Positions 33,163 through 41,524 of a stretch of DNA of 64,000 nt are shown here, piece by piece. Made by a program: the position numbers and the translations under genes. The notes beneath the pieces are model-generated. The model saw only the letters and a program-made list of their open reading frames with translations. It had not been told where the DNA came from and did not search any database. This stretch comes from an uncultured Muribaculaceae bacterium (GTDB lineage Bacteria; Bacteroidota; Bacteroidia; Bacteroidales; Muribaculaceae): assembly GCA_910579995.1 (NCBI GenBank), contig CAJTWH010000017.1, positions 13,765 to 77,764 on the forward strand, given 5' to 3'. Position 1 is the first letter of the stretch. Every line of letters begins with the position of its first letter.

Positions 33163-35132
33163 CAGTACATGCGGTAGTCTATCGACAGCACCTGAAATTC
33201 GGTGCGACGGTTTATCTGGTCGGCGACTTCCTGATCCTCTTCAGGAAGCGCAAGGATATATTCTTCTGTGAGCACATCGCCCTCTTTGAACTGCGGGAAC
33301 TGGCGCGCGAGTTTCTTGGTGATGGTCTTGGGGCGCGACTCGCCATAGCCGTGGCTCTGGAGGCGGTCGGCGGCTATGCCCACCGATATCAGGTAGTCGA
33401 TAACCGACTTGGCGCGACGGCTCGACAGGTCGATGTTGTATTCGTCGGTGCCTTTGCGGTCGGTGTGCGAGGCCATCTCGATTGTCACATTAGGGTTATC
33501 CCGGAGCACCTGAGCCATGGAGTCGAGGGCGAGCTTCGACTCGGGGCGCAGCGTCGCCTTGTCGAAATCGTAGAATATATTGTCGATAACCACCGGCTTC
33601 GATATCGAGGCAAGGATGAAATCGACATTATACTCGGCGTCTTCCTCGGCGATGTCGCTCGTAAACTCCTGCTTGGCGTTGAGATAGCCCTTTGCGCCGG
33701 CGAGCATTACGTAGCTCACGCCGCGGTCAAGGGGGAATGAGAATGTGCCGTCGGGCTTGGCGAGCTGTTTCTGGTTCGAGCCGTCATTGCCCACTATGCG
33801 GATGATTGCATTGGGCACAGGTTCTTCATCCTTGTCGAGCACCCAGCCCGAAATCTGTATCTTCAGTTCGGGCAGTTCGAAAGAGTATATATGGTCATAG
33901 CCACGGTTGTCGCCGCGGTTTGAGCTGAAAAAGCCGGTCTCCTTTTCGCCGAAAGTGATACCGAAATCATCGGCCGGAGAGTTCATGGGCCGGCCCATAT
34001 TTGTCACCTTCCAGCCGCCCGACTTGGTCTGCTCGGCCCGGAAGATATCAAGGCCGCCGAAACCGGGATGGCCGTTAGAGGCAAAGTAGAAAACCGAATC
34101 GGAGCGGAACGACGGAAACATCTCGTCGCCGGGAGTATTGATCCATTCGCCGAGATTCTCAAGCGAACCCGCGCGTTCTTTCAGATTTATGCGCCATATA
34201 TCGCGTCCGCCCTGTCCGCCGGGCATGTCGGAGGTAAAGTAGAGCCATGTGCCGTCGGGCGACACCGTCGGGTGGGCGTAGCTTGAGAGGGTATCGGCCG
34301 TGATTTCAAATTTCACGGGAGCGCTCCATTTGGCGTCGCTGCGCTGCGAGGTATAGATCTCCACGCCCGTATTGGCATTTGGCTCGCGGCGGGCGCGGCT
34401 CAGATACATCGTCTGGCCGTCGGGGCTGAAAGCCGGTGTGCCTTCGTCGACCTCGGTGTTGAGCTCCCCCTCCACAGGCTCGGGGCGCTTCCACTCGCCG
34501 CGCTCGTTTTTGGTGGCAAACCATATATCCCCCTTCTTCATGCCGGTGATCTCGCTGCGGTTGGTGCCCGTGGATTTTTCTGTCGTTGTGGTGAAATAAA
34601 GCTGGTCGAGCGAGCGGTCGAGATACATCGGCGAGTAGTCGGCGCGGCGCGAATTGAAAAGCTTAGCGTTGCGCACCACATAGCGCGTCTGCCCCTCCTT
34701 GGCAAGCCCCATGCGGGCGCCGGCAAGAGTGTTCTCGGCCAGTTTGTCGTCGGGCTTCCATGCAAGGTAATCCTCAAGAGCCTTTATCGCAGGGCCATAT
34801 TTACCCTCGGCCATGAGCATTTGCCCGAGGTGGAGATAGAGCGTAGAGTCGCCATAGCCATAGCGGGCGGCATTCTGATATGCCGCCGACGCGCGTGCAT
34901 ACTGGTTGAGACGGCGGTGGCACTCGGCCATCTTATATGCCACCTCACCGCGCAGCTCGCGCTCCTCGCGCTTGGTAAGTTTATTATATATCTTGCGATA
35001 GGTCTTCGACGCGTCAAAATACTCGCCGCGCTCCATCTGCTCATTGGCCGTGGCAAGCTTGGGCCCGCGGCACGATGTCGCCGGCACAAGAAGTATTACA
35101 CTTAATATCAGATACCAGAAATGCTTTTTCAT
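33162..35132 (-). CDS. PorE-like OmpA-family lipoprotein (TPR, PD40 propeller, OmpA)
   Basis: A 656-residue lipoprotein from the ATG at 35132 (signal WYLILSVILLVPATSC). Domains in order: TPR repeats (NEQMERGEYFDASKTYRKIY onward); PD40 beta-propeller (GTPAFSPDGQTMYLSR; AHPTVSPDGTWLYFTSDMPG); carboxypeptidase-regulatory-like domain (QISGWVLDKDEEPVPNAIIR); OmpA peptidoglycan-binding domain (IEMASHTDRKGTDEYNIDLS). This order matches PorE of the type IX secretion system, though the same order occurs in other Bacteroidetes OmpA proteins, so no T9SS role is claimed. A strong promoter lies at 35166-35198. It leads a group with GSCFA and murF-alr. Confidence 0.85.
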   Translation of the reverse strand: MKKHFWYLILSVILLVPATSCRGPKLATANEQMERGEYFDASKTYRKIYNKLTKREERELRGEVAYKMAECHRRLNQYARASAAYQNAARYGYGDSTLYLHLGQMLMAEGKYGPAIKALEDYLAWKPDDKLAENTLAGARMGLAKEGQTRYVVRNAKLFNSRRADYSPMYLDRSLDQLYFTTTTEKSTGTNRSEITGMKKGDIWFATKNERGEWKRPEPVEGELNTEVDEGTPAFSPDGQTMYLSRARREPNANTGVEIYTSQRSDAKWSAPVKFEITADTLSSYAHPTVSPDGTWLYFTSDMPGGQGGRDIWRINLKERAGSLENLGEWINTPGDEMFPSFRSDSVFYFASNGHPGFGGLDIFRAEQTKSGGWKVTNMGRPMNSPADDFGITFGEKETGFFSSNRGDNRGYDHIYSFELPELKIQISGWVLDKDEEPVPNAIIRIVGNDGSNQKQLAKPDGTFSFPLDRGVSYVMLAGAKGYLNAKQEFTSDIAEEDAEYNVDFILASISKPVVIDNIFYDFDKATLRPESKLALDSMAQVLRDNPNVTIEMASHTDRKGTDEYNIDLSSRRAKSVIDYLISVGIAADRLQSHGYGESRPKTITKKLARQFPQFKEGDVLTEEYILALPEEDQEVADQINRRTEFQVLSIDYRMY

Positions 35133-35165
35133 CACTATAATAACGGCCAAGCCGCCTTTATATTG

Positions 35166-35198
35166 CAAAGGTACGAATAAGTGAGAGCAATAACAAAA
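35166..35198 (-). promoter_or_regulatory. Promoter with shared spacer
   Basis: Minus strand TTTTG, 20 bases, TACCTTTG. The spacer holds ATTGCTCTCACTTATTCG, the same sequence as in the promoters at 7673-7704 and 15675-15706. It precedes the OmpA-family gene. Confidence 0.75.
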
Positions 35199-35218
35199 TA
35201 AAAATAAAAAAAGCGGTC

Positions 35219-35262
35219 AGCAGCTTTCGTCCCCCGGCGTGAGCGAAGCTCGCGCACGCCCC
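35219..35262. repeat. CGTCCCC-headed hairpin repeat, copy 1
   Basis: AGCAGCTTTCGTCCCCCGGC followed by the stem GGCGTG...CACGCC enclosing GCGA-AGC-TCGC. It aligns with 46842-46880 (AGCAGTTTTCGTCCCC then GCGGGC-GCA-GCCCGC). Confidence 0.6.
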
Positions 35263-35272
35263 CAAGCAAAAG

Positions 35273-35297
35273 AAAAGCCGGGAGCAAAGCCCCCGGC
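35273..35297 (-). terminator. Terminator after the fimbrillin gene
   Basis: Minus strand GCCGGGGGC-TTT-GCTCCCGGC, then TTTTCTTTTG, 21 bases past the stop at 35318. Confidence 0.85.
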
Positions 35298-35317
35298 CTG
35301 AGTTTTCTTGCCCTTGA

Positions 35318-36349
35318 TTACATCTCATCAATAGAGAAGTCATCTACAGTGACATCAAATTCAATCTTGTCTAGCACATCCGGATTGTTGATCTGGATAT
35401 TGTAGATATAGGCGTGGCCCGGCTCCCATGATTTAACCTTGTCGGAAGTGGTGGGATAAACTATACGGCCGCTTTCCGATTCAGGAACGAGCATATAATC
35501 AGGGGTCTTGCTGTTAGGCCACAGCTTTGCACCTGAAGCCGTATCATAGATTTCACAGTCAACCTGTATATAAGTACCGGTATAATCAGAGCCCGACAAT
35601 GCTACCTCCTGCAATGGCTGAGGAATCAGGAAGCTGTAGTTGAGCGTATTTTCAGTGTAATCTGTCGGTTGGGGTGTCAGGGTCTCGGCCTCGTCATCGC
35701 TGAAGGCATAGAAGAGCAGATTCTTGCCGAATCTCTTGAGCACAGTCCATGAACCTATCACTTCGGGTGTCGAAGCAAGGGTCGATGAATTCGGGAAATT
35801 AAATGTACCCTGCATATAGATGTTGCACAACGATATATGCGACACCTTCACCTGAATTCTCTGGTTGGTACTGCTGAGCAACACGCTCACTCTCGATAGA
35901 GCATGGCGGAAATTGAGAAGCACCGGGGCGGCTTGCTGCGTTACCTGTGTCTTTACAGAGTAGAGAAGGTCAACATTGCCCGGGTTGAGATAATCGGGGA
36001 TACTACCGCCGTCCATACCCTTGATATCCGGCGAATTGGTGATATCGGGGCTGAACGCATAGAAGTTTACCGGGTTGACGGGCCAGTATGCTTCAGGCGA
36101 ATATGTCCAGCTGCCACCGCTGCGGGTCACCGTCACTCCGTCCATCAGTGTACTCCCCTCGGTGAAGGCATATACGACAAATTCTTTCAGACTCGCAGTT
36201 GTGGTAGGCGTAGCTCTTGAGCCATTGGGCGCCACGGCACTGAAAGAGATTGCATTGCTCTGCATGGGCGTTTCGTCCATATCATCGCTGCACGAGGCCA
36301 GCAGGGAGCATGCTCCTATAAGGCCGAGAAACGGATAAATTAATTTCAT
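35318..36349 (-). CDS. Fimbrillin-family lipoprotein
   Basis: A 343-residue protein with a lipoprotein signal (FLGLIGACSLLASC, Cys at 20). The mature sequence has the fimbrillin pattern of Bacteroidales type V pili: NAISFSAVAPNGSRATPTTT with an Arg available for gingipain-like cleavage, LKEFVVYAFTEG, YSPEAYWPVNPVNFYAFSPD, and LLNFRHALSRVSVLL. The last residues give a beta strand (KIEFDVTVDDFSI) that could serve as donor strand. It follows a DUF5119 lipoprotein gene by about 60 bases on the same strand. Polymerisation partners such as a usher or tip set are not seen. Confidence 0.85.
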   Translation of the reverse strand: MKLIYPFLGLIGACSLLASCSDDMDETPMQSNAISFSAVAPNGSRATPTTTASLKEFVVYAFTEGSTLMDGVTVTRSGGSWTYSPEAYWPVNPVNFYAFSPDITNSPDIKGMDGGSIPDYLNPGNVDLLYSVKTQVTQQAAPVLLNFRHALSRVSVLLSSTNQRIQVKVSHISLCNIYMQGTFNFPNSSTLASTPEVIGSWTVLKRFGKNLLFYAFSDDEAETLTPQPTDYTENTLNYSFLIPQPLQEVALSGSDYTGTYIQVDCEIYDTASGAKLWPNSKTPDYMLVPESESGRIVYPTTSDKVKSWEPGHAYIYNIQINNPDVLDKIEFDVTVDDFSIDEM

Positions 36350-36410
36350 ATTTTTAGTATTATAGTTAGTAGTCTTTTTATATCAGTGCTTTTTAATATA
36401 TTAACACTAT

Positions 36411-37370
36411 TCAGCCCTGAATGTTTATGGTGATGGATATCCAGCCGTCGACACTTACGTCAAAGCCGCCGCCGGGCTTGCTGCCCCCTTCCGACTCTTC
36501 AAGCTCCAATCCCCTGATTATCACTTTTACATCCAATGGGTCAGGCGCATTTCTCACTTGTGGCGTAACATCAAAATGATACGTGAATTTTCTACCGTCG
36601 CTTAGCACTACAAACAGCAGAAGATAATTGTCCGCTGTCGGCTCCGCCGGTATTCCGAAGGTCAGGAACTCGCCCTCTATGCTCGTTTCACCGCCTTTCT
36701 TTGCCGCCGAGGGCAGCATGCAAGGATAATCGCCCTTCGCTCCGTCGGCGAGATTCAGCGAACAGGCAAGGCCGGTAAATACCGCCGACAACGACACTAC
36801 ACCGTCGAGATTCGTTACGTTTTCTATCAAAAAACTATACCGGGCGGTAAGCTGCCGTTGAGGACAGCGCAGTATATAGCTCTCAGATCTAACCGCCGGC
36901 TCGCCATATTCAAGTCCGGAATATTTCAGGCCTACATAATCGTATGAGCAGCCCCACATCATGTCGGGGCAAACATGTAGTTTTTCGTCAAGCTCTCTTA
37001 CAGCCGCAGGCAGATAGCTGTCGTCGGCGCGAACGGTATATGCCTCATACCCTTCATATCCGCCGTCTTCGCGGAATCGCACATTATAGGTATCGTCATT
37101 AAAACTGACAAAGCTGTAATCCCCCGGAATCAACGATACCTCACCGCCCTCACGCCCGGCAAAGTCAAAGCGCCACGGCTCACCGCCAAGGTCTGAAAAA
37201 AACATATAAGCCATGCCTTCAGGATCGGCTTCAGGAGCCGCCTGCCAGTCATTCTCTATTTTAAGTGTTAGAGCCGGAGGGCATTTATCATATTCATATA
37301 TGCACGAACTCGCCGCGAGAGCAAGCCCGGCGGCAATCGTCATAAAGATTAGATTTCGGCATATATGCAT
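36411..37370 (-). CDS. DUF5119 lipoprotein of a fimbrial locus
   Basis: A 319-residue lipoprotein (signal LIFMTIAAGLALAASSC). I chose the ATG at 37370; another in-frame ATG at 37388 lies inside a strong hairpin. The mature part begins IYEYDKCPPALTLKIENDW and continues with MAYMFFSDLGGEPWRFDFAG, typical as I recall of DUF5119 and FimB/Mfa2-like proteins beside fimbrillin genes, which act as anchors or accessory subunits. A Gly-rich linker (EESEGGSKPGGG) precedes a final beta strand ending ITINIQG. Its place just upstream of a fimbrillin supports a shared surface structure. Confidence 0.75.
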   Translation of the reverse strand: MHICRNLIFMTIAAGLALAASSCIYEYDKCPPALTLKIENDWQAAPEADPEGMAYMFFSDLGGEPWRFDFAGREGGEVSLIPGDYSFVSFNDDTYNVRFREDGGYEGYEAYTVRADDSYLPAAVRELDEKLHVCPDMMWGCSYDYVGLKYSGLEYGEPAVRSESYILRCPQRQLTARYSFLIENVTNLDGVVSLSAVFTGLACSLNLADGAKGDYPCMLPSAAKKGGETSIEGEFLTFGIPAEPTADNYLLLFVVLSDGRKFTYHFDVTPQVRNAPDPLDVKVIIRGLELEESEGGSKPGGGFDVSVDGWISITINIQG

Positions 37371-37372
37371 AA

Positions 37373-37410
37373 TATAATATCGGCGCATTATATAGTGCGC
37401 CGATATTATA
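37373..37410 (-). promoter_or_regulatory. Strong hairpin before the DUF5119 gene
   Basis: A perfect 15-bp stem (TATAATATCGGCGCA, 37373-37387 with 37396-37410) and 8-base loop, 3 bases upstream of the chosen ATG. It may end the DUF4924 transcript or control fimbrial translation. No U tract is seen. Confidence 0.6.
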
Positions 37411-37468
37411 ACATTGTATTATATCCAAATGTTTAAAAAAGTAATCTCGTGCCGCCGGAGGCAGAGCT

Positions 37469-38026
37469 TTACTCCTTGTCGTCGTCCTTGAAAAGCTCGT
37501 CGTGCTCGTCAAGATAGAAGCACTTCGAGAGCAGGGCCACAAAGCGCGCGATCTGAGCCATAGCCTTGGCTGTATTCTCTGATATCTCCGCGCCCTTGAG
37601 CTTCATCATAAGCCAGCCGTAGAGAGCGTTGAAGCAGGTCTCTATCTCGCCGGCCGGATTATCGCCGGCCTTTGCACGCAGCTCTACTATATAGGGCAAG
37701 GTGGCATAGAATTCCTTGTGATAGTCTACAAACTTCGGGTCGGCAAGTATGCGTTTGTTAAGGTCGGCGAGGGTGCCGATGATGTTCTTGTTCATCTGCA
37801 GGTGACCTTTTTCTTTCACATCCTCGCGTCTCATCATGTCGATGAGCGACTCATACCAGTCGGCCATCTCGCGCTGCTGCTTCTCGTCGATGGGATATTT
37901 GTCTATCACATTGGCCTTTATCTTGTCAAGGTCAAGGCTGTTGGCACGGATGAGGTCTTCTATCTGCCACATATAGAGCAGATACTCGGCTATATTCTCT
38001 TTGCGTTTTTGTGAGGCTATTATCAT
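37469..38026 (-). CDS. DUF4924 family protein
   Basis: A 185-residue soluble, mostly helical protein. MIIASQKRKENIAEYLLYMW at the start and NIIGTLADLNKRILADPKF in the middle match my recollection of DUF4924, a family restricted to Bacteroidetes with no known function. It ends in a highly acidic tail (LDEHDELFKDDDKE). It has no signal peptide or membrane segment. It is separated from the fimbrial genes by a hairpin and from the TPR gene upstream by about 190 bases with a terminator-like hairpin, so it probably has its own transcript. Confidence 0.75.
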   Translation of the reverse strand: MIIASQKRKENIAEYLLYMWQIEDLIRANSLDLDKIKANVIDKYPIDEKQQREMADWYESLIDMMRREDVKEKGHLQMNKNIIGTLADLNKRILADPKFVDYHKEFYATLPYIVELRAKAGDNPAGEIETCFNALYGWLMMKLKGAEISENTAKAMAQIARFVALLSKCFYLDEHDELFKDDDKE

Positions 38027-38072
38027 TTTCGTAGTAGTTTGATTGTTTAAGATATAACACTTTAAAAAGTAA

Positions 38073-38106
38073 AATGCCGACTGAGCATCGCGCCCGGGCC
38101 GGCATT
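38073..38106 (-). terminator. Terminator-like hairpin downstream of the TPR gene
   Basis: Minus strand AATGCCG...CGGCATT with a GC-rich inner part, followed by TTACTTTTT. It lies about 110 bases past the TPR stop. Confidence 0.6.
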
Positions 38107-38216
38107 ATAGTCAATCAATTATGAAAACAGTTAATTCGCTCGTTATTCGCTTCTATGTGTAAGTACTTATATGACGCGCTTGCGCGCCCAAAGTTACACT
38201 AAGCTCACGATTTTAA

Positions 38217-39830
38217 CTATTTTTTTGACTCTTTGCCGAAAATGGCGTCATGGCGGTGCAGCATATTGAGGAAGCGCAGGTCGTCGCGCAGCGGCGCCAC
38301 ATTCACGCGGCCGTCAATTGCCTCTGTCCAGTCATGGTAATTGGCATAGCCGAGGTTGAGTGATTTGTCGGCCAACTCCATAGCGCGGTCCATGTCGCCA
38401 TACTGGGCGTAGAAGCATGCTCCGTAGTAGTGGATAAGGCCATCGTAGTCGGTCACGGTGTCGAGTATATTGTCCATCCAGCGCTTGCCGAGCTCGGTCT
38501 GACCGAGGAATAGCTGCGCGAAGCCTTTGAGCGAACGGGGATTGTCGATATAGAAGTGCTCCATATCGGCCACCTTGTTGTAGAGGTCTTCAGCGGCGGC
38601 AGCCTTGTTGAGATATTTCTCGAATACCCATGCGCGGAGCATGAGATACATCGGATTCTCCGCGTCGTTGAGTATGGCCTCCGAGATAAGATTCGAAGCC
38701 TCATCATAATTCTTGATACCGACATAGCCAAGCGCCATCTCGATCAGTGCGTCGTTGTTGTTGCGGTCTACAGCGAGGGCGGCCGCGCCGGCTTTCACTG
38801 CCTCGTCATAGTTGCCCATAGCACGCAATATCTTGCTGCGCAGCACATAGTGGCCGGCATTGTCGCGAACCATGCCGAGGGCGCGGTCTACGAAGTCAAG
38901 GGCCTCGCTGTAGTTGCCAAGGCAATAGTTGCACTCGGCTATCGAGGCATAGATACCGTGATAGTTGTAGAGGCGCTCGTCGAGGATGGTCTGATAGTCG
39001 TTGATGGCGGCAAGATAGTGGTAATGGGCCTGCGCTATCACCGCGCGGATATAGCGGAACATTCCCACCTGCGGAGCCTCGCTCACAGCCTTGCTCAATC
39101 CGGCCATAGTTGCCGGATAGTTGGTGTTGCCATAGTCGATGAGCTCCTGCATGGCGCGCGGATGTTTGTTGTCGCTCGAGATGGCGAGGATGAGGTCGTC
39201 GACGGCGCCGTTGTGGTCGCCCATCATGCGGCGTACCGACGCGCGGCGCACGTAGATTTCGGCATTGTTGGGGTCGAGGTTTACCGCCGAGGCGAGCATT
39301 TCGTTGGCTGTGCCGAGGTTATTCTCTTTCACCGCCACGCGCGCAAGTCCGATATAGGCCTCGGTGCCGCGCGGATTCAGGCGCTGCAGTTTCTGGAAGT
39401 CGAGGCGGGCCTCGGCATATCGTCCGAGCATAAACTCGGTGTTGGCCTTCTGGTATACTACATTATATGAGTTAGGGTCGATCTCAACGGCTGCGCGCAG
39501 ATCTTGGAGAGCCTGCTCGGGGCGCTTGGTCTCATTGTAGATTCCGGCGCGGAGCACGTACGCGCGGAAGCGCACGTCTTCCTCGCTTGCAGGTGCGAGC
39601 TGTATCACCTTGTCTACATCGGCGAGGGCGCGGATATATTCGTCGTGACGGTAATACTCATCGGCGCGGCTCATCAATATATTATAGTCATTGGGGTTCT
39701 CGCGAAGTTCTTCTTCATACACGGCAAGCACGGCCTGCGTCATGGGGTTCTGTATGCTCGACTGGGCTGCAATCGGCATAGAGGCAGACGCGGCCAAGGC
39801 GACCGCAATCAATATCTTGGTGATTTTCAT
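38217..39830 (-). CDS. Periplasmic TPR-repeat protein
   Basis: A 537-residue protein from the ATG at 39830 (MKITKILIAVALAASASMPIAAQ), a clear signal peptide; a TTG 12 bases upstream is disfavoured. The rest is a run of tetratricopeptide repeats, for example NDYNILMSRADEYYRHDEYI, NSYNVVYQKANTEFMLGRYA, NAEIYVRRASVRRMMGDHNG and NAGHYVLRSKILRAMGNYDE, spaced about 34 residues apart. TPR arrays mediate protein contacts; no catalytic domain is seen. The gene follows kdsA after 4 bases, so it may be cotranscribed with kdsA and rsmE. Its partner is unknown. Confidence 0.85.
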   Translation of the reverse strand: MKITKILIAVALAASASMPIAAQSSIQNPMTQAVLAVYEEELRENPNDYNILMSRADEYYRHDEYIRALADVDKVIQLAPASEEDVRFRAYVLRAGIYNETKRPEQALQDLRAAVEIDPNSYNVVYQKANTEFMLGRYAEARLDFQKLQRLNPRGTEAYIGLARVAVKENNLGTANEMLASAVNLDPNNAEIYVRRASVRRMMGDHNGAVDDLILAISSDNKHPRAMQELIDYGNTNYPATMAGLSKAVSEAPQVGMFRYIRAVIAQAHYHYLAAINDYQTILDERLYNYHGIYASIAECNYCLGNYSEALDFVDRALGMVRDNAGHYVLRSKILRAMGNYDEAVKAGAAALAVDRNNNDALIEMALGYVGIKNYDEASNLISEAILNDAENPMYLMLRAWVFEKYLNKAAAAEDLYNKVADMEHFYIDNPRSLKGFAQLFLGQTELGKRWMDNILDTVTDYDGLIHYYGACFYAQYGDMDRAMELADKSLNLGYANYHDWTEAIDGRVNVAPLRDDLRFLNMLHRHDAIFGKESKK

Positions 39831-39834
39831 ATTC

Positions 39835-40653
39835 TTATTCAAATGTGTTTATGGTGCTGCGCAATGCCGTAAGTCGTTTCAGCAAGGGCTCGAGCAGGTC
39901 GAGACGGAGCATATTGGCGCCGTCGCTCTTGGCATTTGCCGGGTCGGGATGGGTCTCGATGAAGATACCGTCGGCGCCGGTGGCGATGGCCGCGCGGGCT
40001 ATGGTCTCTATCATCTCAGGGCAGCCGCCTGTCACACCGCCGGCTGTGTTGGGCTGCTGCAGCGAGTGGGTGCAGTCTACTATCACCGGGCATTGGCATG
40101 CCTGCTGCATACGGGGCACTCCGCGGAAGTCTACAATGAGGTCGCCGTAGCCGAATGTGGTGCCGCGCTCGGTCACTGCCACATCATCACATCCGCCCGA
40201 GCGCACTTTCTCTACTGCAAAGCGCATTGATTCGGGCGAGAGGAATTGCCCTTTCTTCACATTCACGGCCTTGCCTGTATGGGCAGCCGCGAGCAGAAGG
40301 TCGGTCTGGCGGCAGAGAAAGGCCGGTATCTGAAGAATGTCGACGAAGTCAGCCGCCATCGAGGCTTCCTGTGCCGTATGGATATCGGTCACCACAGGCA
40401 CCCCGTAGCGCTCTCCCACTCCGTGGAGTATCTTAAGAGCCTCAAGGTCGCCGATTCCGGTAAAGGAGTCGAGACGGCTGCGGTTGGCCTTGCGGTAGCT
40501 GCCCTTGAAGGCGTAGGGTATATCAAGACGGCGGCAGATACTGCTGATGGTGTCGCATATATTATATGCCATTTCCTCGCCTTCGATCACACACGGACCG
40601 GCGATAAGAAAGAAGTTTGAGCCGCTGCTCAGTTGGTTGAATGTAGTAGACAT
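39835..40653 (-). CDS. kdsA: 3-deoxy-8-phosphooctulonate synthase
   Basis: A 272-residue KdsA that condenses PEP with arabinose-5-phosphate to make Kdo-8-phosphate for lipopolysaccharide. Motifs: FFLIAGPCVIEGEEMAYNI, KGSYRKANRSRLDSFTGIG, PVVTDIHTAQEASMAADFVD, QIPAFLCRQTDLLLAA, VTERGTTFGYGDLIVDFRG and DGIFIETHPDPANAKSDGAN. Whether it is the metal-dependent type is not settled by inspection. It overlaps rsmE by 25 bases at its start and sits 4 bases before the TPR gene. Confidence 0.96.
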   Translation of the reverse strand: MSTTFNQLSSGSNFFLIAGPCVIEGEEMAYNICDTISSICRRLDIPYAFKGSYRKANRSRLDSFTGIGDLEALKILHGVGERYGVPVVTDIHTAQEASMAADFVDILQIPAFLCRQTDLLLAAAHTGKAVNVKKGQFLSPESMRFAVEKVRSGGCDDVAVTERGTTFGYGDLIVDFRGVPRMQQACQCPVIVDCTHSLQQPNTAGGVTGGCPEMIETIARAAIATGADGIFIETHPDPANAKSDGANMLRLDLLEPLLKRLTALRSTINTFE

Positions 40654-41357
40654 TGGTTTACAATATGTATGGTGTCGCAGCCTACCAGAGCTGCTGTTTC
40701 GGTTCGTAATCTGTTGTCGCCCATTGTCACGGGGATATATCCCGCAGCTATGGCTGCCGCGATTTCCTCGGGGTCGAAGTCGCCTTCGGGGCCTATGAGT
40801 ATATTCACGTCGCTGCCGGGCTTATAGGCTTGGGCGAGCAGACGGCGCGGTGTGTCGGCGTCGCAATACCCGGCGAAGCGTTGTTGTCCCTCTGTCGGCG
40901 CCTCGGCAAGAAAGTCTTTAAGCGGCGTGGTCGCGTCTATGCGGGGCAAGATTGCCTTGAGCGACTGCTTCATTGCCGAAACTGCGATACGCTCAAGGCG
41001 CTCGGGCTTGATTTCCTTACGCTCCGACCGGCGGCAACGCAGCGGCACTATCCGGTCTACCCCTATCTCCACCAGTTTTTCTACAAGCCACTCCATGCGG
41101 TCGGCATGCTTGGTGGGAGCTACGGCGATGGTGATATAAGGTGTCCACACCTTGGGAAGCGCCTCTTTTTCCACAATCTCAACTACAGCGCCGCGATGGT
41201 CGTCTGTCACCAAGCGGCAGCGGTAGAGATTGCCGCGCCCGTCAACCACCTCCAATTCATCACCGGGCTTGCGGCGCAACACACGCACGGCATGCGCGCT
41301 CTCGTCGGCCGGAAGCTGCGGTTTCTGTTCTATGTCAGGGGCATAAAAGCGTATCAT
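40629..41357 (-). CDS. rsmE: 16S rRNA (uracil-1498-N3)-methyltransferase
   Basis: A 242-residue SPOUT-fold RsmE from the ATG at 41357 (MIRFYAPDIEQKPQLPADES); an upstream alternative start adds nine residues lacking similarity. The N-terminal PUA-like domain has HAVRVLRRKPGDELEVVDGR. The SAM-knot motifs follow: MKQSLKAILPRID, NILIGPEGDFDPEEI and GDNRLRTETAALVG. It methylates N3 of U1498 in 16S rRNA. It overlaps kdsA by 25 bases and starts just beside repeat R4. Confidence 0.95.
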   Translation of the reverse strand: MIRFYAPDIEQKPQLPADESAHAVRVLRRKPGDELEVVDGRGNLYRCRLVTDDHRGAVVEIVEKEALPKVWTPYITIAVAPTKHADRMEWLVEKLVEIGVDRIVPLRCRRSERKEIKPERLERIAVSAMKQSLKAILPRIDATTPLKDFLAEAPTEGQQRFAGYCDADTPRRLLAQAYKPGSDVNILIGPEGDFDPEEIAAAIAAGYIPVTMGDNRLRTETAALVGCDTIHIVNQCLLHSTN

Positions 41358-41368
41358 ATCATTGAACT

Positions 41369-41524
41369 TAAGTTTCGCAAGCAAAACTTGTTTATTTTGA
41401 GTTTAACAGGTTTAAGGAGTTTAGGTATACATTGGTAAAACTAAACATTTTAAACTATATAAACTGCGCTGAAAGCGCTTTAAACCTCAAGTTTTCAAGT
41501 TGCAAGGCAACTTGAAAACTTGAA
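41369..41524 (+). repeat. Structured intergenic repeat R4 (B left + B right)
   Basis: Begins AAGTTTCGCAAGCAAAACTTG-like, then GAGTTTAACAGGTTTAAGGA. The B right half follows: TAAACTGCGCT-GAA-AGCGC, TTTAAACCTCAAG and a 17-bp stem (41487-41503 with 41507-41523). Its end abuts the transporter stop codon. Confidence 0.88.

Noticed and set aside
37373..37410. Invertible promoter for fimbrial phase variation
   Set aside because: The inverted arms are only 8 bases apart, far too close to enclose a promoter; no invertase gene is nearby.
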